Positions 17,396-25,935 of a stretch of DNA of 64,000 bases are shown one piece after another. Both the position numbers and the translations under genes were made by a program. How positions within the stretch are numbered: position 1 is the stretch's first letter; each line of letters begins with the position of its first letter. The DNA comes from a bacterium (GTDB lineage: Bacteria > Desulfobacterota > Binatia > DP-6): assembly GCA_026129405.1 (NCBI GenBank), contig JAHCID010000009.1:124001-188000 (forward strand), written 5' to 3'. The notes beneath the pieces are model-generated. The model worked only from the letters and a program-made list of their open reading frames with translations. It was not told the origin of the DNA and did not search any database.

Positions 17396-19437
17396 CGCCG
17401 GCCCTCCTCGATGACGTCGGCGATCGCCTCCATGATGTCGATGAGCTGGTAGTCGGACGGCGTGAAGACGCGCGTGACGCCCAGCGCCCGGAGCTTGGCG
17501 AAGTCGCCCTGCGGGATGATCCCGCCGAACACCACCCGCACCCGATCCGCCGCACCGTACGTGCGCAGCGTCTCCATGATCTGCGCCGCCAGCTCGAGGT
17601 GCGAGCCGCTCAGCACCGAGGCGCCGATCACGTCCGCGTCCTCCTCGACGGCGGAGTGCACGATCGCCTCGGCGCTCAGCCGGATGCCGGAGTAGATCAC
17701 GTCGAAGCCGACGTGACGGGCCGACACCGCGATCACCTCGGCGCCGTTCGAGTGGCCGTCGAGTCCGGGTTTGCCGACCACGATGCGCGGGCGATGGCCG
17801 AGCGTCTCGGTGAGGCGCGCCAGCCGCCGGCGCAGCAGGTCGACGCGGTCGCCGCCGAGTCCGAGCCGCTGGCCATCGACCCCGGTCGGCGGCCGGTACT
17901 CGCCGAACACCTCGCGCAGGGCACCGGCCCATTCGCCGGTGGTCACGCGCGCGAGCGCGCACGCGATCGACGGCTCCATCATCGAGTCGCCCGACCGCGC
18001 CGCGTCGCGCAGCCGCGCGAGACATTCGGTGACGCGGCCGGCGTCGCGCCGTGCACGCGTCGCCTCGAGGCTCGCGAAGGTCTGCGCCGTCGCCGCCGGA
18101 TCGATCTGGAAGAGCCCGCCGTCCTCCCCGCCGACGAGCGGCGACGTCAGCCCCTCGGCCCACTTGTTGAGCCCCACGACGATCTGGTCGCCGGTGTTGA
18201 TGGCGCTCATGCGCTGCGACATCGAGCGCACCAGCGCCGACTTCATGAACCCGGACTCGATCGACGCGATGACGCCGCCCATGCCGAGGATGGTGTCGAT
18301 GAGTGCCTGCGCCTCGCCCTTCAGCTCCGTCACCTTCGAGCGCACCACGGGGCTGCCGTCGAAGAGATCCGGGTACTCGAGCAGATCGGTCTCGTACGCG
18401 AGGATCTGCTGGAGGCGCAGCGACCACTGCTGGTCCCACGGGCGCGGCAGCGACAGGGCCTCGTTCCAGGCGGGCAGCTGCAGGGCCCGACACCGCGCAT
18501 TGCGGCTCAGGGTCACGCCGAGCGCCTCGATCAGGATGCGCCAGGCGTTGTTCTCGGGCTGCTTCTCGGTGAGCCCGAGCGAGTTCACCTGCACGCCGTA
18601 GCGAAAGCGGCGCGCGCGCGCGTCGGCGACGCCGTAGCGCTCGCGCAGGATCTCGTCCCACATCTCGCCGAACGCCCGCATCTTGCACATCTCCTCCACG
18701 AAGCGGATGCCCGCGTTCACGAAGAAGCTGATGCGGCCGACGAGGTCGTCCAAGCGCTTCGGATCGAAGCGCCCGCGCGTGCGCAGAAGATCGAGCAGCC
18801 CGATCGCGTTGACGAGCGCGAAGGCGATCTCCTGCACGGGCGTCGCCCCGGCCTCCTGCAGGTGGTACGAGCAGATGTTCGACGGATTCCACTTCGGCAC
18901 GGCGTCGAGGCAGAACTCGTACATCTCGGCGACGATGCGCAGGCTCTGCTCGGGCGGGAAGATGTATGTTCCGCGCGCGAGGTATTCCTTGATGAGGTCG
19001 TTCTGGGTGGTGCCGTTCAGCAGCCGTGTGTCGACGTGGCGCTCGCGCGCCAGCGCGACGTAGAGCGCCAGCAGCCACATCGCCGTCCCGTTGATCGTCA
19101 TCGAGGTGTTCATCTTCTCGATGGGGATGGCGTCGAAGAGAACGTGGAAGTCGTCGAGCGAGTTGATCGGCACGCCGACCTTGCCGACCTCCGGCAGCGC
19201 GATGGGATCGTCCGAGTCGTAGCCGCACTGGGTCGGTAGATCGAAGGCGATCGAGAGGCCCGTCTGCCCGCTGGCGAGGTTCGCACGGTACAGGCGGTTC
19301 GAGGCGGTGGCGCTCGAGTGCCCCGCGTAGGTGCGGATGATCCACGCAGGATCGCGAGCGGGAACGCCGTCGGCCGCCCGGATGCGATGCGGCGGTGGCA
19401 CGAGTCGCGGAGCCTGTGGTGCGATGGCCGGCATCAT
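17392..19437 (-). CDS. ecm: MeaA/ethylmalonyl-CoA mutase-type B12-dependent acyl-CoA mutase
   Basis: A 681-residue single-chain adenosylcobalamin mutase. The barrel domain has WIIRTYAGHSSA, where methylmalonyl-CoA mutase has [10 protein letters not shown], plus FDLPTQCGYDSDD and MNTSMTING, as in the MeaA/ethylmalonyl-CoA mutase branch. The C-terminal B12 domain has D-x-H-x2-G in GLDGHSNGAEV (about 555). True Ecm acts in the ethylmalonyl-CoA pathway; no crotonyl-CoA carboxylase/reductase is in the window, so a related branched acyl-CoA substrate is possible. Two adjacent ATG codons occur at 19437 and 19434; the first is used. The upstream 176 bp contain an ATTTGCGAA site shared with the regulator/metE promoter. 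Confidence 0.78.
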   Translation of the reverse strand: MMPAIAPQAPRLVPPPHRIRAADGVPARDPAWIIRTYAGHSSATASNRLYRANLASGQTGLSIAFDLPTQCGYDSDDPIALPEVGKVGVPINSLDDFHVLFDAIPIEKMNTSMTINGTAMWLLALYVALARERHVDTRLLNGTTQNDLIKEYLARGTYIFPPEQSLRIVAEMYEFCLDAVPKWNPSNICSYHLQEAGATPVQEIAFALVNAIGLLDLLRTRGRFDPKRLDDLVGRISFFVNAGIRFVEEMCKMRAFGEMWDEILRERYGVADARARRFRYGVQVNSLGLTEKQPENNAWRILIEALGVTLSRNARCRALQLPAWNEALSLPRPWDQQWSLRLQQILAYETDLLEYPDLFDGSPVVRSKVTELKGEAQALIDTILGMGGVIASIESGFMKSALVRSMSQRMSAINTGDQIVVGLNKWAEGLTSPLVGGEDGGLFQIDPAATAQTFASLEATRARRDAGRVTECLARLRDAARSGDSMMEPSIACALARVTTGEWAGALREVFGEYRPPTGVDGQRLGLGGDRVDLLRRRLARLTETLGHRPRIVVGKPGLDGHSNGAEVIAVSARHVGFDVIYSGIRLSAEAIVHSAVEEDADVIGASVLSGSHLELAAQIMETLRTYGAADRVRVVFGGIIPQGDFAKLRALGVTRVFTPSDYQLIDIMEAIADVIEEGRR

Positions 19438-19486
19438 TCGCTTTCTACGCAGCGGCGATCGACGAAAAAAGCCAAAAGATGTCCAC

Positions 19487-19526
19487 ATTTGCGAAGGTAC
19501 ATGATCAGCGAGCGAAGTTCTGCGAA
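19487..19526. promoter_or_regulatory. Candidate ScfR-type operator in front of the mutase operon
   Basis: ATTTGCGAA at 19487-19495 is the reverse complement of the TTCGCAAAT found in the scfR/metE intergenic region. A second imperfect copy, TTCTGCGAA, follows near 19518-19526. These lie 50-90 bp before the mutase start and resemble TTTGCAAA-type sites reported for the PccR/RamB family. Within 19438-19613 I see no other gene-like sequence. Confidence 0.5.
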
Positions 19527-19613
19527 CGCCGTGGTCTCCGGGCTCCACGGGGTAGGTCGCGGCGCCAACCCTCCCCGGCGCCGTCCGCTGCGGGCGGGGG
19601 CGCCGGCGGACTT

Positions 19614-21080
19614 TCAGGCCGCGCCGCGGGCAACGGCGAGCAGCGCGTCCACGTCGAGATGCCGCGCACACGCGGCCGCGACCTCGTCGAGCAGGGCGTC
19701 CACGGCGGCGCCCTGGTCCGGCGCGCGCGCCGTCGCGCCGAGCGGCGCGAGCAGCGCGGCGCGTGCCGTGCGGTCGCCGAAGAGGCCGTGCACGTAGGTG
19801 CCCGCGACGCGACCGTCGGCCGAGAGCGCCCCGTCGCCGGCACGGCCGTCGATCGCGAGCAGCGGCCGTCCGCACGACGCGCCGGTCGTGCGCCCGACGT
19901 GCATCTCGTAGCCGGTGAAGCGCGCGTCCCCGTGGACCAGGGATCCGGTGACGGGCCGCAGGACCTTGTCGCCCGTCAGCACGGTATCGACGTCGAGCAG
20001 GCCGAGCCCCGCGTCCTCGCCCGGCGGCCCCTCGACGCCGTGCGGATCCGCCACCCGCCGCCCCAGCATCTGGAAGCCGCCGCAGACGCCCAGCACGCGG
20101 CCGCCCCGGCGCACGTGCGCGTGCACGTCGACGTCCCATCCTTCGGCACGCAGCATCGCGAGGTCGGCGCGGGTCGCCTTCGTGCCCGGGAGGATCACGA
20201 GAGCGGCGTCTCCGGGCAGCGCGCGACCGGGCGGGACGAACGCGAAGTCGACGTCGGGCTCGCCGCGCAGCGCATCGAACTCGTCGAAGTTGGCGATCCG
20301 CGAGAGCAGCGGGACGACGATGCGCGCGCGGCCCGTGCCTGCCGGCACCGGCGCGTCGAGCACGACGGCGTCCTCGGCCGGCAAGCGGCGCGCGCTCGAC
20401 AGCCACGGCAGCATACCGAGATCGCGCCATCCGGTGCGGCGGACGACGTCGGCGCGTCCCGCGTCGAAGAGCGCGGGGTCGCCGCGGAACTTGTTGACGA
20501 CGAATCCCGCGATGCGGGCGCGGTCGTCCGCATCGAGGACCGCGTGCGCGCCGACCAGCGCGGCGATCACGTGGCCGCGGTCGATGTCGCCGACGAGGAC
20601 CACGGGCACCCCGGCGGCGGCAGCGAATCCCATGTTCGCGATGTCGCCCGCGCGCAGGTTCGTCTCGGCCGGGCTGCCGGCGCCTTCGACCACGACGAGG
20701 TCGCTCGCCGCCTGGAGACGGCGGAAGGCGGCGACCACGACCGGCAGGAGATCGCTCCGCGCCTGCTGCCAGCCGCGCGCCATCCACGTGCCCGCCATCC
20801 GGCCGAGCACGACGACCTGGGCGCCGACGTCGCTCTGCGGCTTCAGCAGGACGGGATTCATGTCGACGTGCGGCGCGATCCGACATGCGAGCGCCTGCAA
20901 CGCCTGGGCGCGACCGATCTCGCCGCCGTCCGGCGTGACGGCCGCGTTGTTCGACATGTTCTGCGGCTTGAACGGCCGCACGACCAGACCGCGATCGGCG
21001 AAGAGGCGGCAGAGACCGGCGACGAGCACCGACTTGCCGACGTCGGAGCCGCAGCCCTGGAGCATCAGCGCGGCGGGCAT
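19614..21080 (-). CDS. cobQ: Adenosylcobyric acid synthase (glutamine-hydrolysing)
   Basis: This 488-residue amidotransferase amidates the corrin ring side chains b, d, e and g during cobalamin synthesis. It begins with the P-loop GCGSDVGKS, then [11 protein letters not shown] and the [10 protein letters not shown] block typical of CobQ. The C-terminal glutaminase-like domain carries the nucleophile Cys in [12 protein letters not shown] (about residue 340) and a His in GTYVHGLF. It lies 6 bp after a BtuF-like gene and downstream of the scfR-type regulator. Other ring-synthesis genes are not in the window, so it may serve either complete synthesis or salvage. Confidence 0.95.
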   Translation of the reverse strand: MPAALMLQGCGSDVGKSVLVAGLCRLFADRGLVVRPFKPQNMSNNAAVTPDGGEIGRAQALQALACRIAPHVDMNPVLLKPQSDVGAQVVVLGRMAGTWMARGWQQARSDLLPVVVAAFRRLQAASDLVVVEGAGSPAETNLRAGDIANMGFAAAAGVPVVLVGDIDRGHVIAALVGAHAVLDADDRARIAGFVVNKFRGDPALFDAGRADVVRRTGWRDLGMLPWLSSARRLPAEDAVVLDAPVPAGTGRARIVVPLLSRIANFDEFDALRGEPDVDFAFVPPGRALPGDAALVILPGTKATRADLAMLRAEGWDVDVHAHVRRGGRVLGVCGGFQMLGRRVADPHGVEGPPGEDAGLGLLDVDTVLTGDKVLRPVTGSLVHGDARFTGYEMHVGRTTGASCGRPLLAIDGRAGDGALSADGRVAGTYVHGLFGDRTARAALLAPLGATARAPDQGAAVDALLDEVAAACARHLDVDALLAVARGAA

Positions 21081-21086
21081 CGCCGC

Positions 21087-21908
21087 TCAGCCTGCCCCGC
21101 CGCACGCGCGGACGACGCGGCGGAGATCGCGCACGCCGTCGACCAGGCGCGGCCCGGGGCGCCCGAGATGAGCCTCGGCGATGCAGTAGACGTGCCCGCG
21201 CGCGATCGCGCGCAGGTCGCGCCAGGCCGGGCGGCGCCGGACCACGTCCGGGCGATACTTCGCGAAGGGAACGCCGCACCAGGCGATCACCACCGCGTCG
21301 GGATCGAAGGTGCGCACCTCGTCGTCGGTGATGGGCCGGCTCTTCACCGCCTCGTCGTCGAGCGGGCCGCAGGCCCCCGCCGCCGCCAGCATCTGCGCCA
21401 CCCACGAGCGGCCCCCCGGGACGATCACCGGCTTCGGCCACCACTCGACGAGCACGCTCGGGCGCCGGCCCGGCGCGGCGGACGGCGCGCCCAGCGCGGT
21501 CCGCATCGCCCGCACGACGCCCTCGGCACGCCCGCCGACGCCGAGCACACGCGCGATCGTCGCGACATCCGCGTAGACGTCGTCGAGGCTCACGGGCTCC
21601 GTCGCCATCCACGGCAACCGGGCGGCCTCCAGCGCCTCGACGACGCGCTCATGTCCGGGCACGGTGAGCGACGCCAGCACGAGATCGGGACGCAGCGCCG
21701 CCACGCGCGCCACGTCGATCTGGAGATCGGGGCCGACGCGCGGCAGGCGTGCGACGATCGCGGGCGGATGGTCCGAGTGGTCGTCGACGCCCACGAGCAA
21801 GTCCGCGCAGTCGAGGGCACACACGATCTCCGTGTTGGAGCAGGTGAGCGACACGACGCGGATGCGAGGATCTCGGCCACGCGGAGCCTGTGGGGTCGAG
21901 GTGGTCAT
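21087..21908 (-). CDS. Cobalamin-binding-type protein (BtuF-like fold, no signal peptide)
   Basis: A 273-residue BtuF-fold protein, the third in the window. The N-terminal block RIRVVSLTCSNTEIVCALDCADLLVGVDDHSDHP follows the pattern of the 7747 protein. LRPDLVLASLTVPG (about 70) and PDAVVIAWCGVPFAKY (about 205) match the binding-protein core. No signal peptide or lipobox is visible, so it is probably cytoplasmic. It sits between the acyl-CoA regulator and cobQ with short gaps, consistent with a corrinoid-related role, though the exact function is unknown. The start codon lies in a 13-bp tandem repeat. Confidence 0.72.
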   Translation of the reverse strand: MTTSTPQAPRGRDPRIRVVSLTCSNTEIVCALDCADLLVGVDDHSDHPPAIVARLPRVGPDLQIDVARVAALRPDLVLASLTVPGHERVVEALEAARLPWMATEPVSLDDVYADVATIARVLGVGGRAEGVVRAMRTALGAPSAAPGRRPSVLVEWWPKPVIVPGGRSWVAQMLAAAGACGPLDDEAVKSRPITDDEVRTFDPDAVVIAWCGVPFAKYRPDVVRRRPAWRDLRAIARGHVYCIAEAHLGRPGPRLVDGVRDLRRVVRACGGAG

Positions 21909-21942
21909 GCCATCGTGTCATGCCACCGTGTCACGCCACCGG
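21904..21942. repeat. Three tandem 13-bp units
   Basis: Three adjacent copies with unit form GTCATGCCACCGT, differing at one to three positions, run from 21904 to 21942. The first unit carries the start codon of the BtuF-like gene (minus strand), and the last contains the stop codon of the regulator gene. The unit length is not a multiple of three, so copy changes would alter spacing or frame at the junction. Confidence 0.8.
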
Positions 21943-23355
21943 ATAGGGATCGAAGCGGCTCGCGTTCTCGTCCACCGCGAGCGGGCGGCCGAGCGACGGA
22001 AAGGCGCGCTGCGGGCACGCCGGCCGCTCGCACACCTTGCAGCCCACGCCGATGGGTGTCGGCGCCTGCGGATCGTCCAGATCGAGCCCCCGCGAGTACA
22101 CCAGGCGGCCGGCGTGCCGCACGTCGCAGCCGAGACCGATCGCGAACGTCTTGCGCAGCGCACCCCATCCGCCCTGCCCGCGCTCGACGGTTCGCGCGAG
22201 CCAGAGATAGACCCGCCCGTCGGGAAGCTGCGCCAGCTGGCGCACGATGCGGCCGGGCTTCTCGAAGGCCTCGTGGACGACCCAGAGCGGACACGTCCCG
22301 CCGACGCGTGAGAAGTGGAACGCCGTCGCCGACTGCCGCTTGGAGATGTTGCCGGCCCGGTCGACGCGGACGAAGAAGAACGGCACGCCGCGCACCGACG
22401 GGCGCTGGAGCGTGCTCAGGCGATGGCAGATCGACTCGAAGCCGAGCCCGAACCGCCGCTCGAGCCGCTCGATGTCGTAGCGCACCTCCTCTGCGGCGCG
22501 CACGAACGCCGTGTACGGCATGAGCAGCGCGCCGGCGAAGTAGCTCGCAAGCCCGATGCGCGCGAGACGTCGCGCCTCGTCGCTTGCGAACGCGCCGGCG
22601 GCGGCGAGCGCGTCGAGCCGCGGCGCCTGCGCGAGGAACGCGAGCTGGGTGGCCATCTGGAACGCGCGCTGTCCCGGCAGCAGGTGGGGCGACAGGGTCA
22701 GCACCCGGTCCCGCGGCTCGTAGCGCCGCTGCGGCAGCGGCGCGTCCCCCACGCGGCGGTCGACCACCACGCGCACGCCGTGCGCCGCGCCGAGCCGCTC
22801 CGCCAGCCGCGCCTCGGCATCACCGCCGAGGAGGTCGATCTCGTCCGCCAGGTGCTCCGCAGCGACGTCGAGCTCGTCGAGGTAGTTGTGCTGCGCGTAG
22901 AAGAAGTCGCGCACTTCCTCGTAGGGCATGAGCGCCGGCGGCTCGACGACGGCGTGCTCGGAAGCGCCGAGCCGACTCGCGAGCGCCTCCGCCCGCTCGA
23001 CGGCGTTGCGGTACCGTCGATGGAGCGCAACCAACGCACGTCCCACCGCCGGCACGCTGCTCGCCACCTCGACGAGCTCCACGCGCGAGATCGACTCCTC
23101 GGGCACCGAGGCGGTGAGGGCCTCACGCATCTCGACGAGCAGACGCGACTCGCCCTCCTCGGAGAAGTACTGCGCGTCGAGCCCGAGCACCTCGCTCGCG
23201 CGCACGAGGAGCCCCACCGTCAACGGCCGGCGATTCTTCTCGATCTGATTGTAGTAGCTCGGCGACACGCCGAGCGCGCGCGCCAGGGTCACCTGGCTCA
23301 TTCCGCGCTCCTCGCGGACCCGACGCAGCCGCACCCCCATGAAGCTCTTCGCCAT
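21931..23355 (-). CDS. ScfR/PrpR/RamB-family regulator of short-chain acyl-CoA metabolism
   Basis: A 474-residue transcription factor. An XRE-type helix-turn-helix occupies about residues 8-65 (ERGMSQVTLARALGVSPSYY). A central ImmA/IrrE peptidase-like region follows (about 170-300), and a C-terminal family domain ends with a Cys cluster, GCKVCERPACP (about 435-445). Family members such as PccR, RamB and mycobacterial PrpR sense propionyl-CoA or acetyl-CoA state, and PrpR carries an Fe-S cluster on conserved Cys residues. The ATG at 23355 gives the conserved N-terminus MAKSFMGVRLRR. Adjacent mutase genes and shared TTTGCAA-like sites point to control of propionate/ethylmalonate metabolism and of itself. 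Confidence 0.82.
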   Translation of the reverse strand: MAKSFMGVRLRRVREERGMSQVTLARALGVSPSYYNQIEKNRRPLTVGLLVRASEVLGLDAQYFSEEGESRLLVEMREALTASVPEESISRVELVEVASSVPAVGRALVALHRRYRNAVERAEALASRLGASEHAVVEPPALMPYEEVRDFFYAQHNYLDELDVAAEHLADEIDLLGGDAEARLAERLGAAHGVRVVVDRRVGDAPLPQRRYEPRDRVLTLSPHLLPGQRAFQMATQLAFLAQAPRLDALAAAGAFASDEARRLARIGLASYFAGALLMPYTAFVRAAEEVRYDIERLERRFGLGFESICHRLSTLQRPSVRGVPFFFVRVDRAGNISKRQSATAFHFSRVGGTCPLWVVHEAFEKPGRIVRQLAQLPDGRVYLWLARTVERGQGGWGALRKTFAIGLGCDVRHAGRLVYSRGLDLDDPQAPTPIGVGCKVCERPACPQRAFPSLGRPLAVDENASRFDPYPVA

Positions 23356-23369
23356 CGCCCCAAATCCCC

Positions 23370-23408
23370 TTTGCAACATTCGCATATCGGAACAAAACAT
23401 TCGCAAAT
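23370..23408. promoter_or_regulatory. Candidate ScfR-type operator cluster between the regulator and metE
   Basis: TTTGCAA at 23370-23376, ATTCGCATA at 23378-23386 and ATTCGCAAAT at 23399-23408 are three related elements in the 114-bp divergent region. The first lies only 15 bp before the regulator start, as expected for self-control. The last is the reverse complement of the site before the mutase operon. The match to PccR/RamB sites is by eye. Confidence 0.55.
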
Positions 23409-23417
23409 CTCAGCACT

Positions 23418-23453
23418 TATAGTCTGTCCGGCGATTGACCCCGCTGTCAATCG
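23418..23453 (+). promoter_or_regulatory. metE -10 element and leader palindrome
   Basis: TATAGT at 23418-23423 is a good -10 hexamer for metE, without a strong -35. It is followed by a perfect 8-bp inverted repeat, CGATTGAC (23432-23439) and GTCAATCG (23446-23453), with a 6-nt spacer. The palindrome would lie in the transcribed leader, 16 bp before the metE ATG, and could be an operator or an RNA hairpin near the ribosome site. Confidence 0.5.
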
Positions 23454-23469
23454 AGGCGAAGAGAAGGGC

Positions 23470-25815
23470 ATGGGGACACGCGCCGTCTGTCTGGGATTCC
23501 CACGCATCGGTCGGAACCGCGAGCTGAAGCGCGCGCTCGAGGCGCACTGGGCGGGACGGTCACCGGCCGGCGCGCTCGCGCAGACGGCAGCGGCGCTGCG
23601 CCGCGACGCCTGGAGGACGATGCACGCGGCCGGCCTCGATCGCGTCCCGTGCAACGACTTCTCGTTCTACGACCACGTCCTCGACACGGCGCTGCTGCTC
23701 GGTGCCGTCCCGACCCGTTACCGAGCCGGCACCGAGCCGCTCGCACCCTACTTCGCGATGGCCCGCGGCCACCAGTCCGACGGCGGCCCCGACCTGCCCG
23801 CGCTGGAGATGACGAAGTGGTTCGACACCAACTACCACTACCTCGTCCCCGAGTTGGACGCCGGCCAGACCTTCCGCCTCGATGCGACGAAGATCCTCGC
23901 CGAGATCGACGAGGCCCAGGCCCTCGGGATCGACGCCTCCCCCGTCGTCCTCGGCCCGGTGACCTTCCTGCGCCTGGCGAAGGCTGCCGGCGGCCACCCG
24001 GGCGAGGGCACGCTCCACCTCCTGCCCGCGCTCGTGCCGGTCTACGCGGAGCTGCTCGCGCTGCTGGCGTCACGTGGCGTGGCGTGGGTCCAGCTCGACG
24101 AGCCGGCGCTCGTCCTCGACCTGGACGCGACCTGGCGGCGAAAGGCCGGCCAGGCCCTCGCCCGGCTCGCTGCGGGCGTGCGCCCGCGCGTCGTGCTCGC
24201 GACCTACTTCGGCGACCTCGGCGAGCAGCTGCCGATCGCGCTCGCGGCGGGGTTCGACGCCGTCCACCTGGACCTGGTGACGGCACCCGAGCAGCTCGAC
24301 GCCGCGCTCGACGTGCTGCCGCCCGCGACGGCGCTCTCGCTCGGCGTGGTCGACGGCCGCAACGTCTGGCGCACGGATCTCGACCGTGCGCATGCCGTCG
24401 TGCACCGGGTGGTACGACGGCTGGGTGCCGCCCGCGTCGAGGTGGCTCCGTCGTGCTCGCTCCTGCACGTTCCCATGGACCTCGACCTCGAGCCCGGACT
24501 CGACGCCCAGCTCTCGACCTGGCTCGCGTTCGCCGTGCAGAAGCTGGACGAGGTCCGGGCCCTCGCCGACGCCGCGACCACGCCCGCACCGGTCTCCGCG
24601 GCGTTCGAGGCGGCGCGCGCGGCCCTCGCCGCACGTCGCGCCTCGGACCGGACCCACGACCCCGCCGTGCGCAGGCGCCTCGCAAGCGTCGACGAGACGA
24701 TGCTCGCGCGGGCGGAGCCGTTTTTGGCGCGCGCGAAGCGACACGAGACCCGCTTCCGCCTGCCGCTGCTGCCCACGACCACGATCGGCTCGTTTCCGCA
24801 GACGAGCGCCGTGCGTGCGGCGCGTGCCGACTGGCGCGCCGGCCGCCTGGACGACGACGGCTACCGCGAGCACCTGCGCACCGAGACGCGGCGCTGCGTG
24901 GAGCGCCAGGAGTCGCTGGGACTCGACGTCCTCGTCCATGGCGAGTTCGAGCGTCCCGACATGGTCGAGTACTTCGGCGAGCGCCTCGCCGGCTTCGCGC
25001 ATACGCGCCACGGCTGGGTCCAGAGCTACGGCTCCCGCTGCGTGAAACCCCCGATCCTCTGGGGCGACGTGTCGCGCCCCGCACCGATGACCGTCGAATG
25101 GTCCACCTACGCCCAGCGCCTCACGGCGCTTCCCCTGAAGGGCATGCTCACCGGCCCGGTCACCATCCTGCAATGGTCGTTCGTGCGTGACGACCAGGCG
25201 CGGAGCACGACCTGCCGGCAGATCGCGCTGGCGCTGCGCGACGAGGTCGCGGACCTGGAAGCGGCCGGCCTCGCCATGATCCAGATCGACGAGCCGGCAC
25301 TCCGCGAAGGCCTGCCGCTGCGCCGCGCGGACTGGCCGGCATATCTTCGCTGGGCCGTCGACGCGTTCCGGCTCGCGACCGCGGGCGCTCATCCCGACAC
25401 GCAGATCCACACCCACATGTGCTACGCGGAGTTCGGCGACGTGCTCGAGGCGATCGCCGCCATGGACGCCGACGTGATCTCCATCGAAACGTCGCGCTCG
25501 GCGATGGCGCTGCTCGACGACTTCGCGCGCTTCCGCTACCCGAACGCGGTCGGGCCCGGCGTGTACGACATCCACTCGCCGCGTGTTCCGACGACCCACG
25601 ACGTCGAGGTGCTGCTCGATCGCGCGCTCCGCGTCGTACCCTCGGAGCGCCTTTGGGTGAACCCCGACTGCGGGCTGAAGACCAGGGCCTGGCCGGAGGT
25701 CGAGGCGGCGCTCGCGCGCATGGTGGAGGCGGCTCGCCGCGTACGCAGCCGGATCGTGACCGAACGCGTGCGCGCCGGGCTGAAGCGCGCGCCCGCACGG
25801 CGGGATCGCGCCTGA
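23470..25815 (+). CDS. metE: Cobalamin-independent methionine synthase
   Basis: This 781-residue zinc enzyme transfers the methyl group of methyltetrahydrofolate polyglutamate to homocysteine without B12. The N-terminal half carries FPRIGRNRELK, and the C-terminal catalytic half has PTTTIGSFPQT. The zinc ligands are all visible: H-x-C in IHTHMCYAEF, Glu in ISIETSRS and Cys in NPDCGLKTR. The ATG at 23470 follows GAGAAGGG and gives the standard family length. It diverges from the acyl-CoA regulator and lies next to B12 genes, so a B12- or acyl-CoA-linked control is plausible. No cobalamin or SAM riboswitch is recognisable in its 114-bp upstream region. Confidence 0.96.
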   Translation: MGTRAVCLGFPRIGRNRELKRALEAHWAGRSPAGALAQTAAALRRDAWRTMHAAGLDRVPCNDFSFYDHVLDTALLLGAVPTRYRAGTEPLAPYFAMARGHQSDGGPDLPALEMTKWFDTNYHYLVPELDAGQTFRLDATKILAEIDEAQALGIDASPVVLGPVTFLRLAKAAGGHPGEGTLHLLPALVPVYAELLALLASRGVAWVQLDEPALVLDLDATWRRKAGQALARLAAGVRPRVVLATYFGDLGEQLPIALAAGFDAVHLDLVTAPEQLDAALDVLPPATALSLGVVDGRNVWRTDLDRAHAVVHRVVRRLGAARVEVAPSCSLLHVPMDLDLEPGLDAQLSTWLAFAVQKLDEVRALADAATTPAPVSAAFEAARAALAARRASDRTHDPAVRRRLASVDETMLARAEPFLARAKRHETRFRLPLLPTTTIGSFPQTSAVRAARADWRAGRLDDDGYREHLRTETRRCVERQESLGLDVLVHGEFERPDMVEYFGERLAGFAHTRHGWVQSYGSRCVKPPILWGDVSRPAPMTVEWSTYAQRLTALPLKGMLTGPVTILQWSFVRDDQARSTTCRQIALALRDEVADLEAAGLAMIQIDEPALREGLPLRRADWPAYLRWAVDAFRLATAGAHPDTQIHTHMCYAEFGDVLEAIAAMDADVISIETSRSAMALLDDFARFRYPNAVGPGVYDIHSPRVPTTHDVEVLLDRALRVVPSERLWVNPDCGLKTRAWPEVEAALARMVEAARRVRSRIVTERVRAGLKRAPARRDRA

Positions 25816-25935
25816 CGCGACCCGTGGCCCTGCACTCGCCCGTGAGGTCCCTGCCGCTACGGCGCGCTCCATCGCACCGGGCGCGCCGCCACGCCACCCG
25901 TTGCGCCGGGCGCCCGTTCGGCACACACGAGGCGC

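Noticed and set aside
23356-23469. Possible SAM or cobalamin riboswitch before metE
   Set aside because: The region is short and shows operator-like repeats and one palindrome but none of the conserved riboswitch elements.
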